Assembly: GCF_004303025.1 (NCBI RefSeq)
Contig: NZ_PJQW01000020.1
Span: 227 to 34,337 of the forward strand
Direction of reading: 5' to 3'
Source: Flavobacterium sp. J27
GTDB taxonomy: Bacteria > Bacteroidota > Bacteroidia > Flavobacteriales > Flavobacteriaceae
DNA: 34,111 nucleotides
The translations under genes and the position numbers were made by a program. The notes beneath the pieces were generated by a model, which was given only the letters and a program-made list of their open reading frames with translations, ran no database searches and was not told where the DNA came from. This document shows, one piece after another, positions 1 to 7,534 of this stretch (positions within the stretch are counted from its first letter, which is position 1; every line of letters begins with the position of its first letter).

Positions 1-5
1 TAAAC

Positions 6-299
6 ATGTATTACGCAGTAATCTTTACCTCAACAAGAACAGATAATGATAACGGATATAGTGACATGGCTGAAAAAATGGAAGCTTTAGCACGTTTGCA
101 ACCAGGATTTATTAGTGTTGAAAGTGCTAGAAATGAAATTGGCATAACGGTATCGTATTGGGAAAGCTTAGAAGCAATTAAAAATTGGAAAGCTAATCTA
201 GACCATTTAGCTGCTCAAAAGAAGGGTAGAAGTGAGTGGTATAAAAACTATAAAGTAAGAATTGCTAAAATTGAAAGAGAATATGACTTTGGGATTTAA
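6..299 (+). CDS. ABM-fold (antibiotic biosynthesis monooxygenase-like) protein
   Basis: A 97-aa protein of the dimeric alpha+beta-barrel (ABM) family. It starts with a beta strand (YYAVIFTS), has a helix with MAEKMEALARLQPGF, then the family-typical stretch GFISVESARNEIGITVSYW, and near the end a helix with EWYKNYKVRIAKIE. Relatives of this size are small cytosolic oxygenases, haem-degrading enzymes or stress proteins; the substrate cannot be read from sequence. It has no signal peptide. Only five bases precede the ATG in the window, so its upstream neighbour and promoter are unseen. It is convergent with the endonuclease gene, with a strong symmetric hairpin between them. Family assignment is fairly sure, function is not. 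Confidence 0.75.
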   Translation: MYYAVIFTSTRTDNDNGYSDMAEKMEALARLQPGFISVESARNEIGITVSYWESLEAIKNWKANLDHLAAQKKGRSEWYKNYKVRIAKIEREYDFGI

Positions 300-302
300 T
301 GT

Positions 303-340
303 AAAAGAGGTTTAATTTTTTAAAATTAAACCTCTTTTTT
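303..340 (+). terminator. Symmetric hairpin terminator between convergent genes
   Basis: A perfect inverted repeat (arms 303-319 and 322-338; AAAAGAGGTTTAATTTT and its complement) is followed by a run of T. It lies four bases after the stop of the upstream gene. The symmetry and the convergent neighbour suggest it works in both directions, although the minus-strand T-run is only four bases long. Confidence 0.8.
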
Positions 341-359
341 ATACTGAGTTAAAATACTT

Positions 360-1451
360 TTAATTTACAATGATCTTTTTAGTAATTGAAGCAGTATCAG
401 ATATTAATTTTACAATATAGAATCCGCTATTTAAATTTGTAATTTGATAAGTTTCAGTAGCAATAGTTTGTGGGTTTTTTATTTGTTGAATAATTTGTCC
501 CTTTATATTGTAAATAATTACATCTTTTAAATTTATCGTAGAGGTAATTGTAATTGTATTATTGTTTGTCGGGTTTGGATAAATCAATATTTGATCGTTA
601 AGCGTAAATTCTTCATTTGATAGAGTAGCACATTCCGAAGGATAGATTTGACATACATATTCTGGATGATCAATAAATGGATTTCTATTATTTTGTCTCG
701 CATAGATTGCATTATTTCTATCTGTTTCTCTTTGACTTACAGGATCTTGATTGTGCCATGTTAATAAAATGTTTAAAAAAGTATTATTTAATACTTGATC
801 AGAAGTTCCATTGAACATATCATACGACCAATTAGCAACTTGATTTTCATATCTTGTTATAAAATAGAAATACATTCTTGCGATGTCACCTTTAAATTCA
901 TCAATTGGTTCAAAAACAGTACTTGAATATCCTGCTGAATATCCAGAATTTAAATTATTTCCTCTTTTAGAACCATTAGAATATGTATTAGTTGCAGAAT
1001 TTACTCTTCCGAAAGGTAAATTTCCTCTTTGTGCATTAACATATTTATCCGAAGGAACTACAAAATGAGCATCAGAATACATAGGAGTTGCAGAGCTAAA
1101 AACTGATTGAGGTATAATATGCTCTCTATTATATTTCTGACATTCTGCAGTTCCTCCAGAACCATCATCTTGATTAATTCCATAGGTAAAGTAACACTCA
1201 GATCCTGTAGGATTTTCTGTATACATATCTAACATTGAGCCATCGTTTTCATAATATAAATCTATATCAGAAGTTGTATATGTCACATATAAACCAGAAT
1301 ACCCTTGATCAGTATGATCTTTAATAATATTGTATAACTGTGTTTTTAAAATATATCCAGTTCCAGTTGCAGTATCATAATATCCTGCTGGAATTTGGGC
1401 AAAACTGCTGGTTAATACAATGAATAGTAATAGCGTAAAGTTTTTTTTCAT
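360..1451 (-). CDS. Secreted endonuclease I with T9SS C-terminal sorting domain
   Basis: A 363-aa nuclease of the endonuclease I (EndA/NucM) family. Residues 1-19 are a signal peptide ending in SFAQ. The catalytic core includes NREHIIPQS (about residues 108-116, with the conserved E-H of the beta-beta-alpha-metal site), RGNLPFG (142-148), a KGDIARMYFYFITRY helix (187-201) and NPFIDHPEYV. From about residue 286 a type IX sorting domain follows: it opens with ILIYPNPT, contains GQIIQQI and NLNSGFYIVKL, and ends with KKIIVN. The enzyme probably cleaves DNA non-specifically outside the cell or at the surface, serving nutrient scavenging or biofilm turnover. It starts only 4 nt after the stop of the rsmB-like gene and is probably cotranscribed with it, an unusual pairing of a housekeeping RNA enzyme and an exported nuclease. 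Confidence 0.92.
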   Translation of the reverse strand: MKKNFTLLLFIVLTSSFAQIPAGYYDTATGTGYILKTQLYNIIKDHTDQGYSGLYVTYTTSDIDLYYENDGSMLDMYTENPTGSECYFTYGINQDDGSGGTAECQKYNREHIIPQSVFSSATPMYSDAHFVVPSDKYVNAQRGNLPFGRVNSATNTYSNGSKRGNNLNSGYSAGYSSTVFEPIDEFKGDIARMYFYFITRYENQVANWSYDMFNGTSDQVLNNTFLNILLTWHNQDPVSQRETDRNNAIYARQNNRNPFIDHPEYVCQIYPSECATLSNEEFTLNDQILIYPNPTNNNTITITSTINLKDVIIYNIKGQIIQQIKNPQTIATETYQITNLNSGFYIVKLISDTASITKKIIVN

Positions 1452-1455
1452 TTTT

Positions 1456-2670
1456 TTATTTTTTGCGTTCTAGTAAAGCCATATAAAATCCATCAAAACC
1501 ACTTTCATGAGCTAAAACCTTTTTGTCTTTTACAAAAGAAAAGTCTTTACCAGCTTCAGTAGTTAAAAAGTGTTGTACTTGTTTTTCATTTTCTGATGGT
1601 AAAACAGAGCAAGTAGCATATACCATTTTTCCGCCCGGTTTTACAATTTTAGAATAATTTTGTAAAACTTCAGCTTGAACTTGTTTAATATTATCAATAA
1701 ATTCGGGTTGTAATTTCCATTTGCTATCTGGATTACGTTTTAAAACACCTAAACCACTACATGGAGCATCAATTAAAACACGATCTGCTTTTTCATGCAG
1801 TTTTTTAATCACTTTTGTGGAATCAATTACGCGAAATTCTACATTGTGAACACCATTTCTTTTGGCACGTAATTTTAATTGTTTTAATTTACTTTCGTAA
1901 ATATCCATCGCAATTAGTTGTCCTTTATTTTCCATTAAAGAAGCTAAATGTAATGTTTTTCCACCTGCACCCGCACAAGTATCTACAACACGCATTCCAG
2001 GTGCTACATCTAAAAAGTAAGCTACTAATTGAGAAGAGGCATCTTGTACTTCAAAATAACCCTCTTTAAAAATATCGGTCATAAATACATTAGCTCTTTC
2101 TTTTAAAATTAAAGCATCTGGATATTCTTTTGAAGTATAAGTTTCAATGTTTAAATCCATCAAGATAGCTTTTAACTTTTCTTTGGTGGTTTTCAACGTA
2201 TTGACTCTAAGAATAACTTCAGCTTGTTTGTTTTGAGCATCCAATTCTTTAGACCATTTCGTTTCTCCTAATTCTTTTACTCCTAATTCATCCATCCAAT
2301 CAGGAATCGATTCTTTAAATTTTCTAATTTTTGATAATTCATCAAAACGTCCTTTGATTTTTCTTGAAGGAGTATTTTCAAAATATTTCCAATCTGGAAG
2401 TGTAATTCCTCTTAAAACAGCCCAAACTGCAAAAATTCTCCAAATATTATCTCTGTCATATGGTTCTTTAACTTCTGCAATTTCAGCATATAGGCGTTTC
2501 CATCTTACAATTTCATAAATGGTTTCTGCTACAAACTTTCTATCGTTGCTTCCCCAACGTTTATCTTTTTTTAAAGCACGTGCTACCACTTTATCAGCAT
2601 ATTCACCTTCGTTGAAAATGGCTAATAAAGAATCAATAACCGTAAAAACTAAATTTCTGTGTAATCTCAT
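1456..2670 (-). CDS. rsmB: RsmB-type 16S rRNA (cytosine-C5) methyltransferase
   Basis: A 404-aa SAM-dependent m5C RNA methyltransferase of the RsmB/NOL1/NOP2/Sun group. The SAM-binding motif VVDTCAGAGGKT is at residues 228-239, motif IV with DAPCSG at 301-306 (Cys304) and the catalytic motif VI YATCS with Cys354. The N-terminal 130 residues form the helical NusB-like region that marks RsmB rather than RsmF. It probably methylates C967 (E. coli numbering) of 16S rRNA in the cytosol. A -7 box (TATCTTTG) lies upstream on the minus strand at 2689-2696, and the endonuclease gene follows 4 nt after the stop. The family is certain; the exact modified base is inferred. Confidence 0.9.
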   Translation of the reverse strand: MRLHRNLVFTVIDSLLAIFNEGEYADKVVARALKKDKRWGSNDRKFVAETIYEIVRWKRLYAEIAEVKEPYDRDNIWRIFAVWAVLRGITLPDWKYFENTPSRKIKGRFDELSKIRKFKESIPDWMDELGVKELGETKWSKELDAQNKQAEVILRVNTLKTTKEKLKAILMDLNIETYTSKEYPDALILKERANVFMTDIFKEGYFEVQDASSQLVAYFLDVAPGMRVVDTCAGAGGKTLHLASLMENKGQLIAMDIYESKLKQLKLRAKRNGVHNVEFRVIDSTKVIKKLHEKADRVLIDAPCSGLGVLKRNPDSKWKLQPEFIDNIKQVQAEVLQNYSKIVKPGGKMVYATCSVLPSENEKQVQHFLTTEAGKDFSFVKDKKVLAHESGFDGFYMALLERKK

Positions 2671-2688
2671 TTTTATTTAATCAGCCTG

Positions 2689-2696
2689 CAAAGATA
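2689..2696 (-). promoter_or_regulatory. Putative -7 element of the rsmB promoter
   Basis: TATCTTTG on the minus strand matches the Bacteroidota -7 consensus TAnnTTTG and lies 18 nt before the rsmB start codon. No clear -33 TTG is seen at the right distance. Confidence 0.5.
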
Positions 2697-2704
2697 GTAA
2701 TTTA

Positions 2705-2735
2705 AACAAAAAAAGCTGTCATTTAAGACAGCTTT
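2705..2735 (-). terminator. Rho-independent terminator of the 2755-4032 gene
   Basis: A 9-bp perfect stem (AAAGCTGTC, 2712-2720, with GACAGCTTT, 2727-2735) and a 6-base loop. On the minus strand it is followed by a T-rich run, and it sits about 20 nt after the stop of the upstream minus-strand gene. Confidence 0.8.
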
Positions 2736-2754
2736 CTTTCTATATGTAAAAACC

Positions 2755-4032
2755 TTATGCTCGACCACCACGGTTACTATTTCCTCTTCCAGAAGAACGA
2801 CCATTACCACTTGAATTTCCACCTTGTCTTGATGAACCACCACTTCTTGTTGTAGAGTTTCCTCTGTTACTATTAGAACTTCTTGAAGAATTCATAGAAC
2901 TACTATTTCTAGAAGAAGTGCTTCTTGTTGCATTAGATTTCGAACTAGAATTTCTACTTGGTTCATAACCTCTAGTAGTACCAGAATTTGATCTTGTAGA
3001 GGAATTATTATTTCTAGGAGTATTGGTTATAGATTTTGTATTTCTTGTTGAATTACTAGTTGCGTTGTTATTTCTAGTAGAAGAATAGTTTCGTGTATTG
3101 TTTGTACTTGAATTATTTCTTGTTGAAGAGTTCCCTCTGGTTGTGTTACCAGAGTTAGTATTTCTTGTTGAATTATAACTTCTAGTATTACCTTGTGAAT
3201 TGCTTCTATTAGCATTTCTTGTTGTCGAAGAAGTTCTATTATTATAAGCTAATTCTCTAGAACCAGGAACTCTTGTACGTATAGATCTGTTTTGGTCCAT
3301 TTCATATCGATTACTATATCCAGAATTTCTATGGCTGAATGATCTGTTTGGATATCTTCTTTCATAACCGTTTGCTCTTCTACCATAATAGGCATTATAA
3401 GCATATGCACATCTTCTCGTAGTTACATAATGATAACTGTGACCAAAATTAATATGTACTGCTATATGATTTCTATATCTGAAAATTGGGAAAGGTCTCC
3501 AGTAAGTATAGTAGGTTGGGTAATAATTCCAATACCAGCTTGAACAATATGGACGATAGCTACTTACCCAAAAAGTAGTATAAATTACAGGTCTGTGTAC
3601 ATAAACTGGTTCGTAAATGTAATTTGCACCGTACATATAAACATCTCCTACAACTTGTACTTGTACATTATTATTATTATCTCGTTCCACTTCAATTGAA
3701 GCTACATCTTGATAAATGTCTTTGTCTAAAACTGCTTGAATAACGATTATGTGAGCAGATCCTTCAATTGATTCGATAACACGTAAATAATCTACATAAT
3801 TGTCATTATTTAAATCTAAATTAGAAATTTGAGATTTTGGATCATTTAATCTTTTTTCAAAATCTTCTAAATCGGATGCATCACCAAAAATGGTAGCCAC
3901 AGCTCGTAAATCTAAATTATCACTGATATCGCTACTGTTAGCAGTAACTGTTGTTTTATCTTGTGCAAAGGAAGCAAAGGCAAAGAAAAAGCTAAATATT
4001 CCTGTAAGTAAGTTCGTTTTCATATCATTCAT
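2755..4032 (-). CDS. Secreted protein with EF-hand-like loop, Tyr-rich middle and Asn/Ser/Arg-rich tail
   Basis: A 425-aa exported protein of unknown function. The signal peptide ends in FASFAQ; the second Met (start at 4023) gives a more usual signal peptide than the first, so the start is uncertain by three codons. Residues 50-130 form a small domain with the acidic loop DLNNDNYVDYL (73-83), like a single EF-hand or dockerin loop, followed by HIIVIQAVL and VQVVGDVYMYG. Residues 130-230 are very rich in Tyr, Trp, Arg and Pro. From about 240 to the end is a low-complexity tail of TRN, SSTRN and RGNS-type repeats that is strongly basic and probably disordered. The layout suggests a periplasmic or envelope protein with a nucleic-acid- or polyanion-binding tail, but that is inference only. 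It stands alone, with its own terminator. Confidence 0.75.
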   Translation of the reverse strand: MNDMKTNLLTGIFSFFFAFASFAQDKTTVTANSSDISDNLDLRAVATIFGDASDLEDFEKRLNDPKSQISNLDLNNDNYVDYLRVIESIEGSAHIIVIQAVLDKDIYQDVASIEVERDNNNNVQVQVVGDVYMYGANYIYEPVYVHRPVIYTTFWVSSYRPYCSSWYWNYYPTYYTYWRPFPIFRYRNHIAVHINFGHSYHYVTTRRCAYAYNAYYGRRANGYERRYPNRSFSHRNSGYSNRYEMDQNRSIRTRVPGSRELAYNNRTSSTTRNANRSNSQGNTRSYNSTRNTNSGNTTRGNSSTRNNSSTNNTRNYSSTRNNNATSNSTRNTKSITNTPRNNNSSTRSNSGTTRGYEPSRNSSSKSNATRSTSSRNSSSMNSSRSSNSNRGNSTTRSGGSSRQGGNSSGNGRSSGRGNSNRGGRA

Positions 4033-4079
4033 GTTTTATATTACATGAAATTGAGACCAATTATTGTGCCAAAAATTAT

Positions 4080-4757
4080 TTAACTGATTTTTTGAAGTGC
4101 TTTTTTGTCTTTTAAGAAAATCTTTTTGCCTTGTAATTCAATACTTTTTGTTTTGTTAAACTCAGATAATAGACGGATGCAACTTTCAGTTGCTGTTCCT
4201 ATCATACCCGCTAATTCTTCTCTCGAAAGTTGAATACGAATACTACCATCTTCATTTTTACCAAAGGTGTCTTCTAAATAGAGTAACGTTTCAGCCAAGC
4301 GTTGCTTTACAGTTTTTTGAGCCATATCAACCATATGATCATCAGATTCTTTTAAATCGCCACAAATGGTTTTCATTACATTCATGGAAAAATCATTATT
4401 TTGATTGAAAAATTGTAATATCTCAGTTTTTGGAACGAAACATACTTCCATGTCTTCTAAAGCAACTGCAGAGAGATTTGCCGATTCTTCACTAATCATA
4501 GAACGTTGTCCTAAAAGTTCTCCGGCTTTGACTAATTTCACAATTTGATCTTTTCCATTGGAACTTAATTTGGACAATTTACAAACACCATCTTTTATAC
4601 AATACACTCCATTTAATGTTTCTCCTTCTTCAAAAATGGGTTCTCCTTTTTTTATAATGTATGAAGTTTTACAATTAGCCATTTGTACTAACTGGTCTTT
4701 TGTTAGTGCTTTAATAGAACTAAATTGTCTTACTATACATTGTTCACATTTACTCAT
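4080..4757 (-). CDS. fnr: FNR-like Crp-family transcription regulator
   Basis: A 225-aa regulator: an N-terminal cysteine pair (Cys4, Cys7 in KCEQC), a cyclic-nucleotide-type beta-barrel (about 30-115), a dimer helix (about 120-155) and a C-terminal winged helix whose recognition helix reads ATESCIRLL, keeping the FNR Glu and Arg (E-x3-R). Cys106 in MEVCFVP aligns with E. coli FNR Cys122 in MVCEIP. The third FNR cysteine is not at its usual spacing; Cys29 is the best candidate. It probably binds a 4Fe-4S cluster and senses oxygen. The open frame runs further upstream to 4916, but that extension overlaps the divergent ccoI and lacks family sequence, so the ATG at 4757 is the start. It is divergent from ccoI, with an FNR-like palindrome between the two genes. 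Confidence 0.85.
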   Translation of the reverse strand: MSKCEQCIVRQFSSIKALTKDQLVQMANCKTSYIIKKGEPIFEEGETLNGVYCIKDGVCKLSKLSSNGKDQIVKLVKAGELLGQRSMISEESANLSAVALEDMEVCFVPKTEILQFFNQNNDFSMNVMKTICGDLKESDDHMVDMAQKTVKQRLAETLLYLEDTFGKNEDGSIRIQLSREELAGMIGTATESCIRLLSEFNKTKSIELQGKKIFLKDKKALQKIS

Positions 4758-4777
4758 GGGGGAATTGTATTTTTTTT

Positions 4778-4785
4778 CAAATATA
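4778..4785 (-). promoter_or_regulatory. Putative -7 element of the fnr-like gene
   Basis: TATATTTG on the minus strand is an exact TAnnTTTG match, 20 nt before the fnr-like start codon. The palindrome at 4794-4807 is centred 22.5 nt upstream of its last G, where the -33 contact would be, so a bound regulator would be expected to block this promoter (inferred negative autoregulation). Confidence 0.5.
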
Positions 4786-4793
4786 CTTAAAGT

Positions 4794-4837
4794 ATGACAA
4801 ATATCATATTTTAAATTGTAACCATTTGCAACCTTTG
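4794..4837 (+). promoter_or_regulatory. FNR-like site plus -7 element upstream of ccoI
   Basis: The palindrome ATGACAAATATCAT (4794-4807) is followed by AACCTTTG (4830-4837), one mismatch from TAnnTTTG. The distance from palindrome centre to the last G is 36.5 nt, exactly as in the ccoS and hemN promoters. This would put the site near -41.5, the class II activator position. It lies in the fnr-ccoI divergent gap. Confidence 0.7.
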
Positions 4838-4860
4838 TTACAGGTAAAAATGAGCAAATT

Positions 4861-7251
4861 ATGGACACAAAAAGTTGTTTCCATTGTGGTAATGAAATAA
4901 CTGATAATGAAGCCATTCATTTTGATGAAAAAAGTTTTTGTTGTAATGGTTGTAGAACCGTATACGAAATTTTCAGTCAAAATGATTTGACTTGTTATTA
5001 TGATTTTGAAAATGCTCCAGGAGCAACACCACAAGATATTAAAGGAAAATATGATTTTTTAGATGATGAAAAAATTGTTAGTAAACTACTCGATTTTCAA
5101 GAAGACACAACAGGTATTGTTTCATTGTATATACCTCATATACATTGTAGTTCGTGTATTTGGATTCTGGAAAATTTACAAAAATTGCAGGAAGGAATAA
5201 GTAGTTCTCAAGTTAATTTTCCTGAAAAAAAAGTGCGCATTACATTTAATGTATTTCAAACGTCTTTAAAAGAAATAGCTTATCTATTAAGTGCTATTGG
5301 TTATGAACCTTACATCAGTTTAGAAAACTTTGATGCTGGTAAAAAAAAGGTAGATAGGAGTTTAATTTACAAATTAGGGGTTGCTTTCTTTTGTTTTGGC
5401 AATATTATGTTATTATCATTTCCCGAATATTTTGAAGTAGAAGAATATTGGATTAATCAATACCGAGGTTTTTTCCGTTGGTTAATTTTTGCCCTTTCTC
5501 TACCTTCTTTTTTATATTCTGCTAGTGATTATTATGTTTCAGCGTATAAGAGTTTAAAAGCAAAGTTACTAAACATTGATATTCCTATTGCTTTAGGAAT
5601 TATAGTGATGTTTGTGCGCAGTACCATTGACATTGTTTTTAATTTCGGACAAGGTTTTTTCGATAGCTTAACAGGTTTAGTATTCTTTATGTTGTTAGGT
5701 AAATTATTCCAGCAGAAAACCTATAATTTTCTCTCCTTTGAAAGAGATTATAAATCGTATTTTCCTATTGCTGTTACAAAACTGAATGTAGATGGTTCAG
5801 AAGTTCCTGTACAAATATATGATATTGTGAAAGGAGATCGATTGTTAATACGCAATCAAGAATTGTTACCTGTAGATGGAGTTTTAATTTCTGAAAAAGC
5901 GGCTATCGATTACAGTTTTGTGACAGGTGAAGCAGTACCCATTGAAAAAAAATCGGGCGATAAAGTTTTTGCAGGAGGAAAATTAAATGGTAAAAATATA
6001 GAAATTGAAGTTTTATATACTGTTTCTCAAAGTTATTTAACGCAGTTATGGAGTAATGATGTCTTTCAAAAAAAAATAGAACAAAAGCATAAGACCATTA
6101 CAGATCGAGTAAGTCGTTATTTTACCCCTATACTTTTACTAATAGCTTTTTCAGTTTTTATTTTTTGGCTATTTATTGACGTAACAACTGCTTTTAATGT
6201 ACTTACAGCAATATTAATAGTAGCTTGTCCTTGTGCTTTAGCATTAACAGCTCCATTTACACTAGGAAATGTTTTACGGATTATGGGTAAACAAAAAATG
6301 TATTTAAAAAATGCACTTGTTATTGAGCAATTAGCGAAGGTTGATACCTTAGTCTTTGATAAAACAGGTACCATAACGACAAATAAAAAGACTTCAATTA
6401 CGTATGAAGGAGACACTTTGAAAGAAGAAGAAATGATACTTTTAAAAAATACGTTACGCGGTTCCAATCATCCTTTAAGTAGAAGATTATATGATTATTT
6501 GCCTCAAACAGAAAAAGTTTTGCCATCCCATTTTGAAGAAACCATTGGTAAAGGTATTGAAGCTACGTTTAACGACCAAATTGTAAAGCTAGGTTCTTCC
6601 GATTATGTAGAACATATCAGTGAGAACACCCATAAGAAAACAAAAGTGCATATTGCGATTAGTGGTATATATAAAGGCAGTTTTGTATTTAATAATCAAT
6701 ATAGAAATGGTTTAGAGGAATTATTTGAATCCTTATCTAAAAGCTATTCGTTAACCATTTTATCAGGAGACAATGATGGAGAAAGAAAGATTTTGGAAAA
6801 AATGTTGCCAAAGGATACCCAATTCATTTTTAATCAAAAACCTGAACAAAAATTGGAATACATAGAAAATCTTCAAAAAGAAGGTAAATATGTAATGATG
6901 ATAGGTGATGGTTTAAACGATGCAGGCGCATTGGCACAAAGTAATGTGGGTATTTCCATTTCTGAAAATGTAAATGTGTTTTCTCCTGCTTGTGATGGAA
7001 TTATGGATGCGAGTGAGTTTTCAAATATACATTATTACCTTTTATTTGCTAAGAATGCCATGCGAACTATCTATATGAGTTTTGGTTTGTCTTTGCTATA
7101 CAATTTAATTGGTTTGTCCTTTGCTGTATCTGGTAATTTATCTCCTTTGGTTGCAGCTATCATTATGCCATTAAGTTCAATAACCATTGTCATTTTTGTA
7201 ACCGTAATGAGTAATTATTACGCAAGAAAAAATAGAAAAATGACTCTTTAA
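4861..7251 (+). CDS. ccoI: CcoI/FixI-type copper-transporting P1B ATPase for cbb3 oxidase assembly
   Basis: A 796-aa heavy-metal P-type ATPase. The N-terminus carries a cysteine-rich metal region (CFHC at 6-9, CCNGC at 27-31), then an HMA-type site HIHCSSC (to Cys99). The membrane region contains the ion-path motif CPC (456-458). The actuator has TGEAVP, the phosphorylation site is DKTGT (Asp500), an HP motif occurs in SNHPLS, and the hinge is GDGLND (682-687). The family exports or delivers copper for the CuB centre of cbb3 oxidase, and the position directly before ccoS and ccoNO supports that role over general copper detoxification. It is preceded by an FNR-like box. The following gap holds a second promoter, so it may be transcribed separately from ccoS. 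Confidence 0.93.
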   Translation: MDTKSCFHCGNEITDNEAIHFDEKSFCCNGCRTVYEIFSQNDLTCYYDFENAPGATPQDIKGKYDFLDDEKIVSKLLDFQEDTTGIVSLYIPHIHCSSCIWILENLQKLQEGISSSQVNFPEKKVRITFNVFQTSLKEIAYLLSAIGYEPYISLENFDAGKKKVDRSLIYKLGVAFFCFGNIMLLSFPEYFEVEEYWINQYRGFFRWLIFALSLPSFLYSASDYYVSAYKSLKAKLLNIDIPIALGIIVMFVRSTIDIVFNFGQGFFDSLTGLVFFMLLGKLFQQKTYNFLSFERDYKSYFPIAVTKLNVDGSEVPVQIYDIVKGDRLLIRNQELLPVDGVLISEKAAIDYSFVTGEAVPIEKKSGDKVFAGGKLNGKNIEIEVLYTVSQSYLTQLWSNDVFQKKIEQKHKTITDRVSRYFTPILLLIAFSVFIFWLFIDVTTAFNVLTAILIVACPCALALTAPFTLGNVLRIMGKQKMYLKNALVIEQLAKVDTLVFDKTGTITTNKKTSITYEGDTLKEEEMILLKNTLRGSNHPLSRRLYDYLPQTEKVLPSHFEETIGKGIEATFNDQIVKLGSSDYVEHISENTHKKTKVHIAISGIYKGSFVFNNQYRNGLEELFESLSKSYSLTILSGDNDGERKILEKMLPKDTQFIFNQKPEQKLEYIENLQKEGKYVMMIGDGLNDAGALAQSNVGISISENVNVFSPACDGIMDASEFSNIHYYLLFAKNAMRTIYMSFGLSLLYNLIGLSFAVSGNLSPLVAAIIMPLSSITIVIFVTVMSNYYARKNRKMTL

Positions 7252-7278
7252 TTGGTTCTTTCAAAAATAATTGGAAGC

Positions 7279-7322
7279 ATGATAAATATCATATTTTTTG
7301 AAAAACTGTCCCCCTAACTTTG
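7279..7322 (+). promoter_or_regulatory. FNR-like site plus -7 element upstream of ccoS-ccoNOQP
   Basis: A perfect palindrome ATGATAAATATCAT (7279-7292) is followed by a perfect -7 element TAACTTTG (7315-7322). Centre-to-G spacing is 36.5 nt. It implies a strong activated promoter for the oxidase structural genes, 18 nt before the ccoS start. Confidence 0.8.
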
Positions 7323-7340
7323 TTAACATAAATTTAAGGT

Positions 7341-7532
7341 ATGAGTGTCATTTATATTTTAATCACAGTAAGTATAGTAGTTGCTATTGTCTTCTTAATT
7401 GCTTTTATCAGAGCAGTAAAAAGTGGACAATTTGATGACGATTATACGCCATCAGTCAGAATACTATTTGACGATGAAGTTAAAAAAAGCCCAAGTAAAA
7501 TAATAAAAGTAGAAAAACAAAAATCAATCTAA
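7341..7532 (+). CDS. ccoS: cbb3-type cytochrome oxidase assembly protein CcoS
   Basis: A 63-aa protein with one membrane helix at residues 4-26 followed by the CcoS hallmark SGQFDDDYTPSVRILFDDE. CcoS is needed for cofactor insertion (haem b and CuB) into cbb3 oxidase. Length and position between ccoI and ccoN are as usual for the family. Its stop is 2 nt before the ccoNO start, so translation is probably coupled. Confidence 0.93.
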   Translation: MSVIYILITVSIVVAIVFLIAFIRAVKSGQFDDDYTPSVRILFDDEVKKSPSKIIKVEKQKSI

Positions 7533-7534
7533 TT

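Noticed and set aside
4056..4072. Sigma-54-like promoter TTGGCACAATAATTGGT before the secreted protein gene
   Set aside because: The -24 part is good and the spacing fits, but the nearly invariant GC at -12 is GG, so support is too weak without other evidence.
4758..4916. N-terminal extension of the FNR-like reading frame
   Set aside because: The extra 53 residues overlap the divergent ccoI gene and its promoter, and family similarity begins at the Met at 4757.
6117..6467. Minus-strand 116-codon frame inside ccoI
   Set aside because: It is the antisense shadow of the conserved CPC and DKTGT region and has no features of its own.
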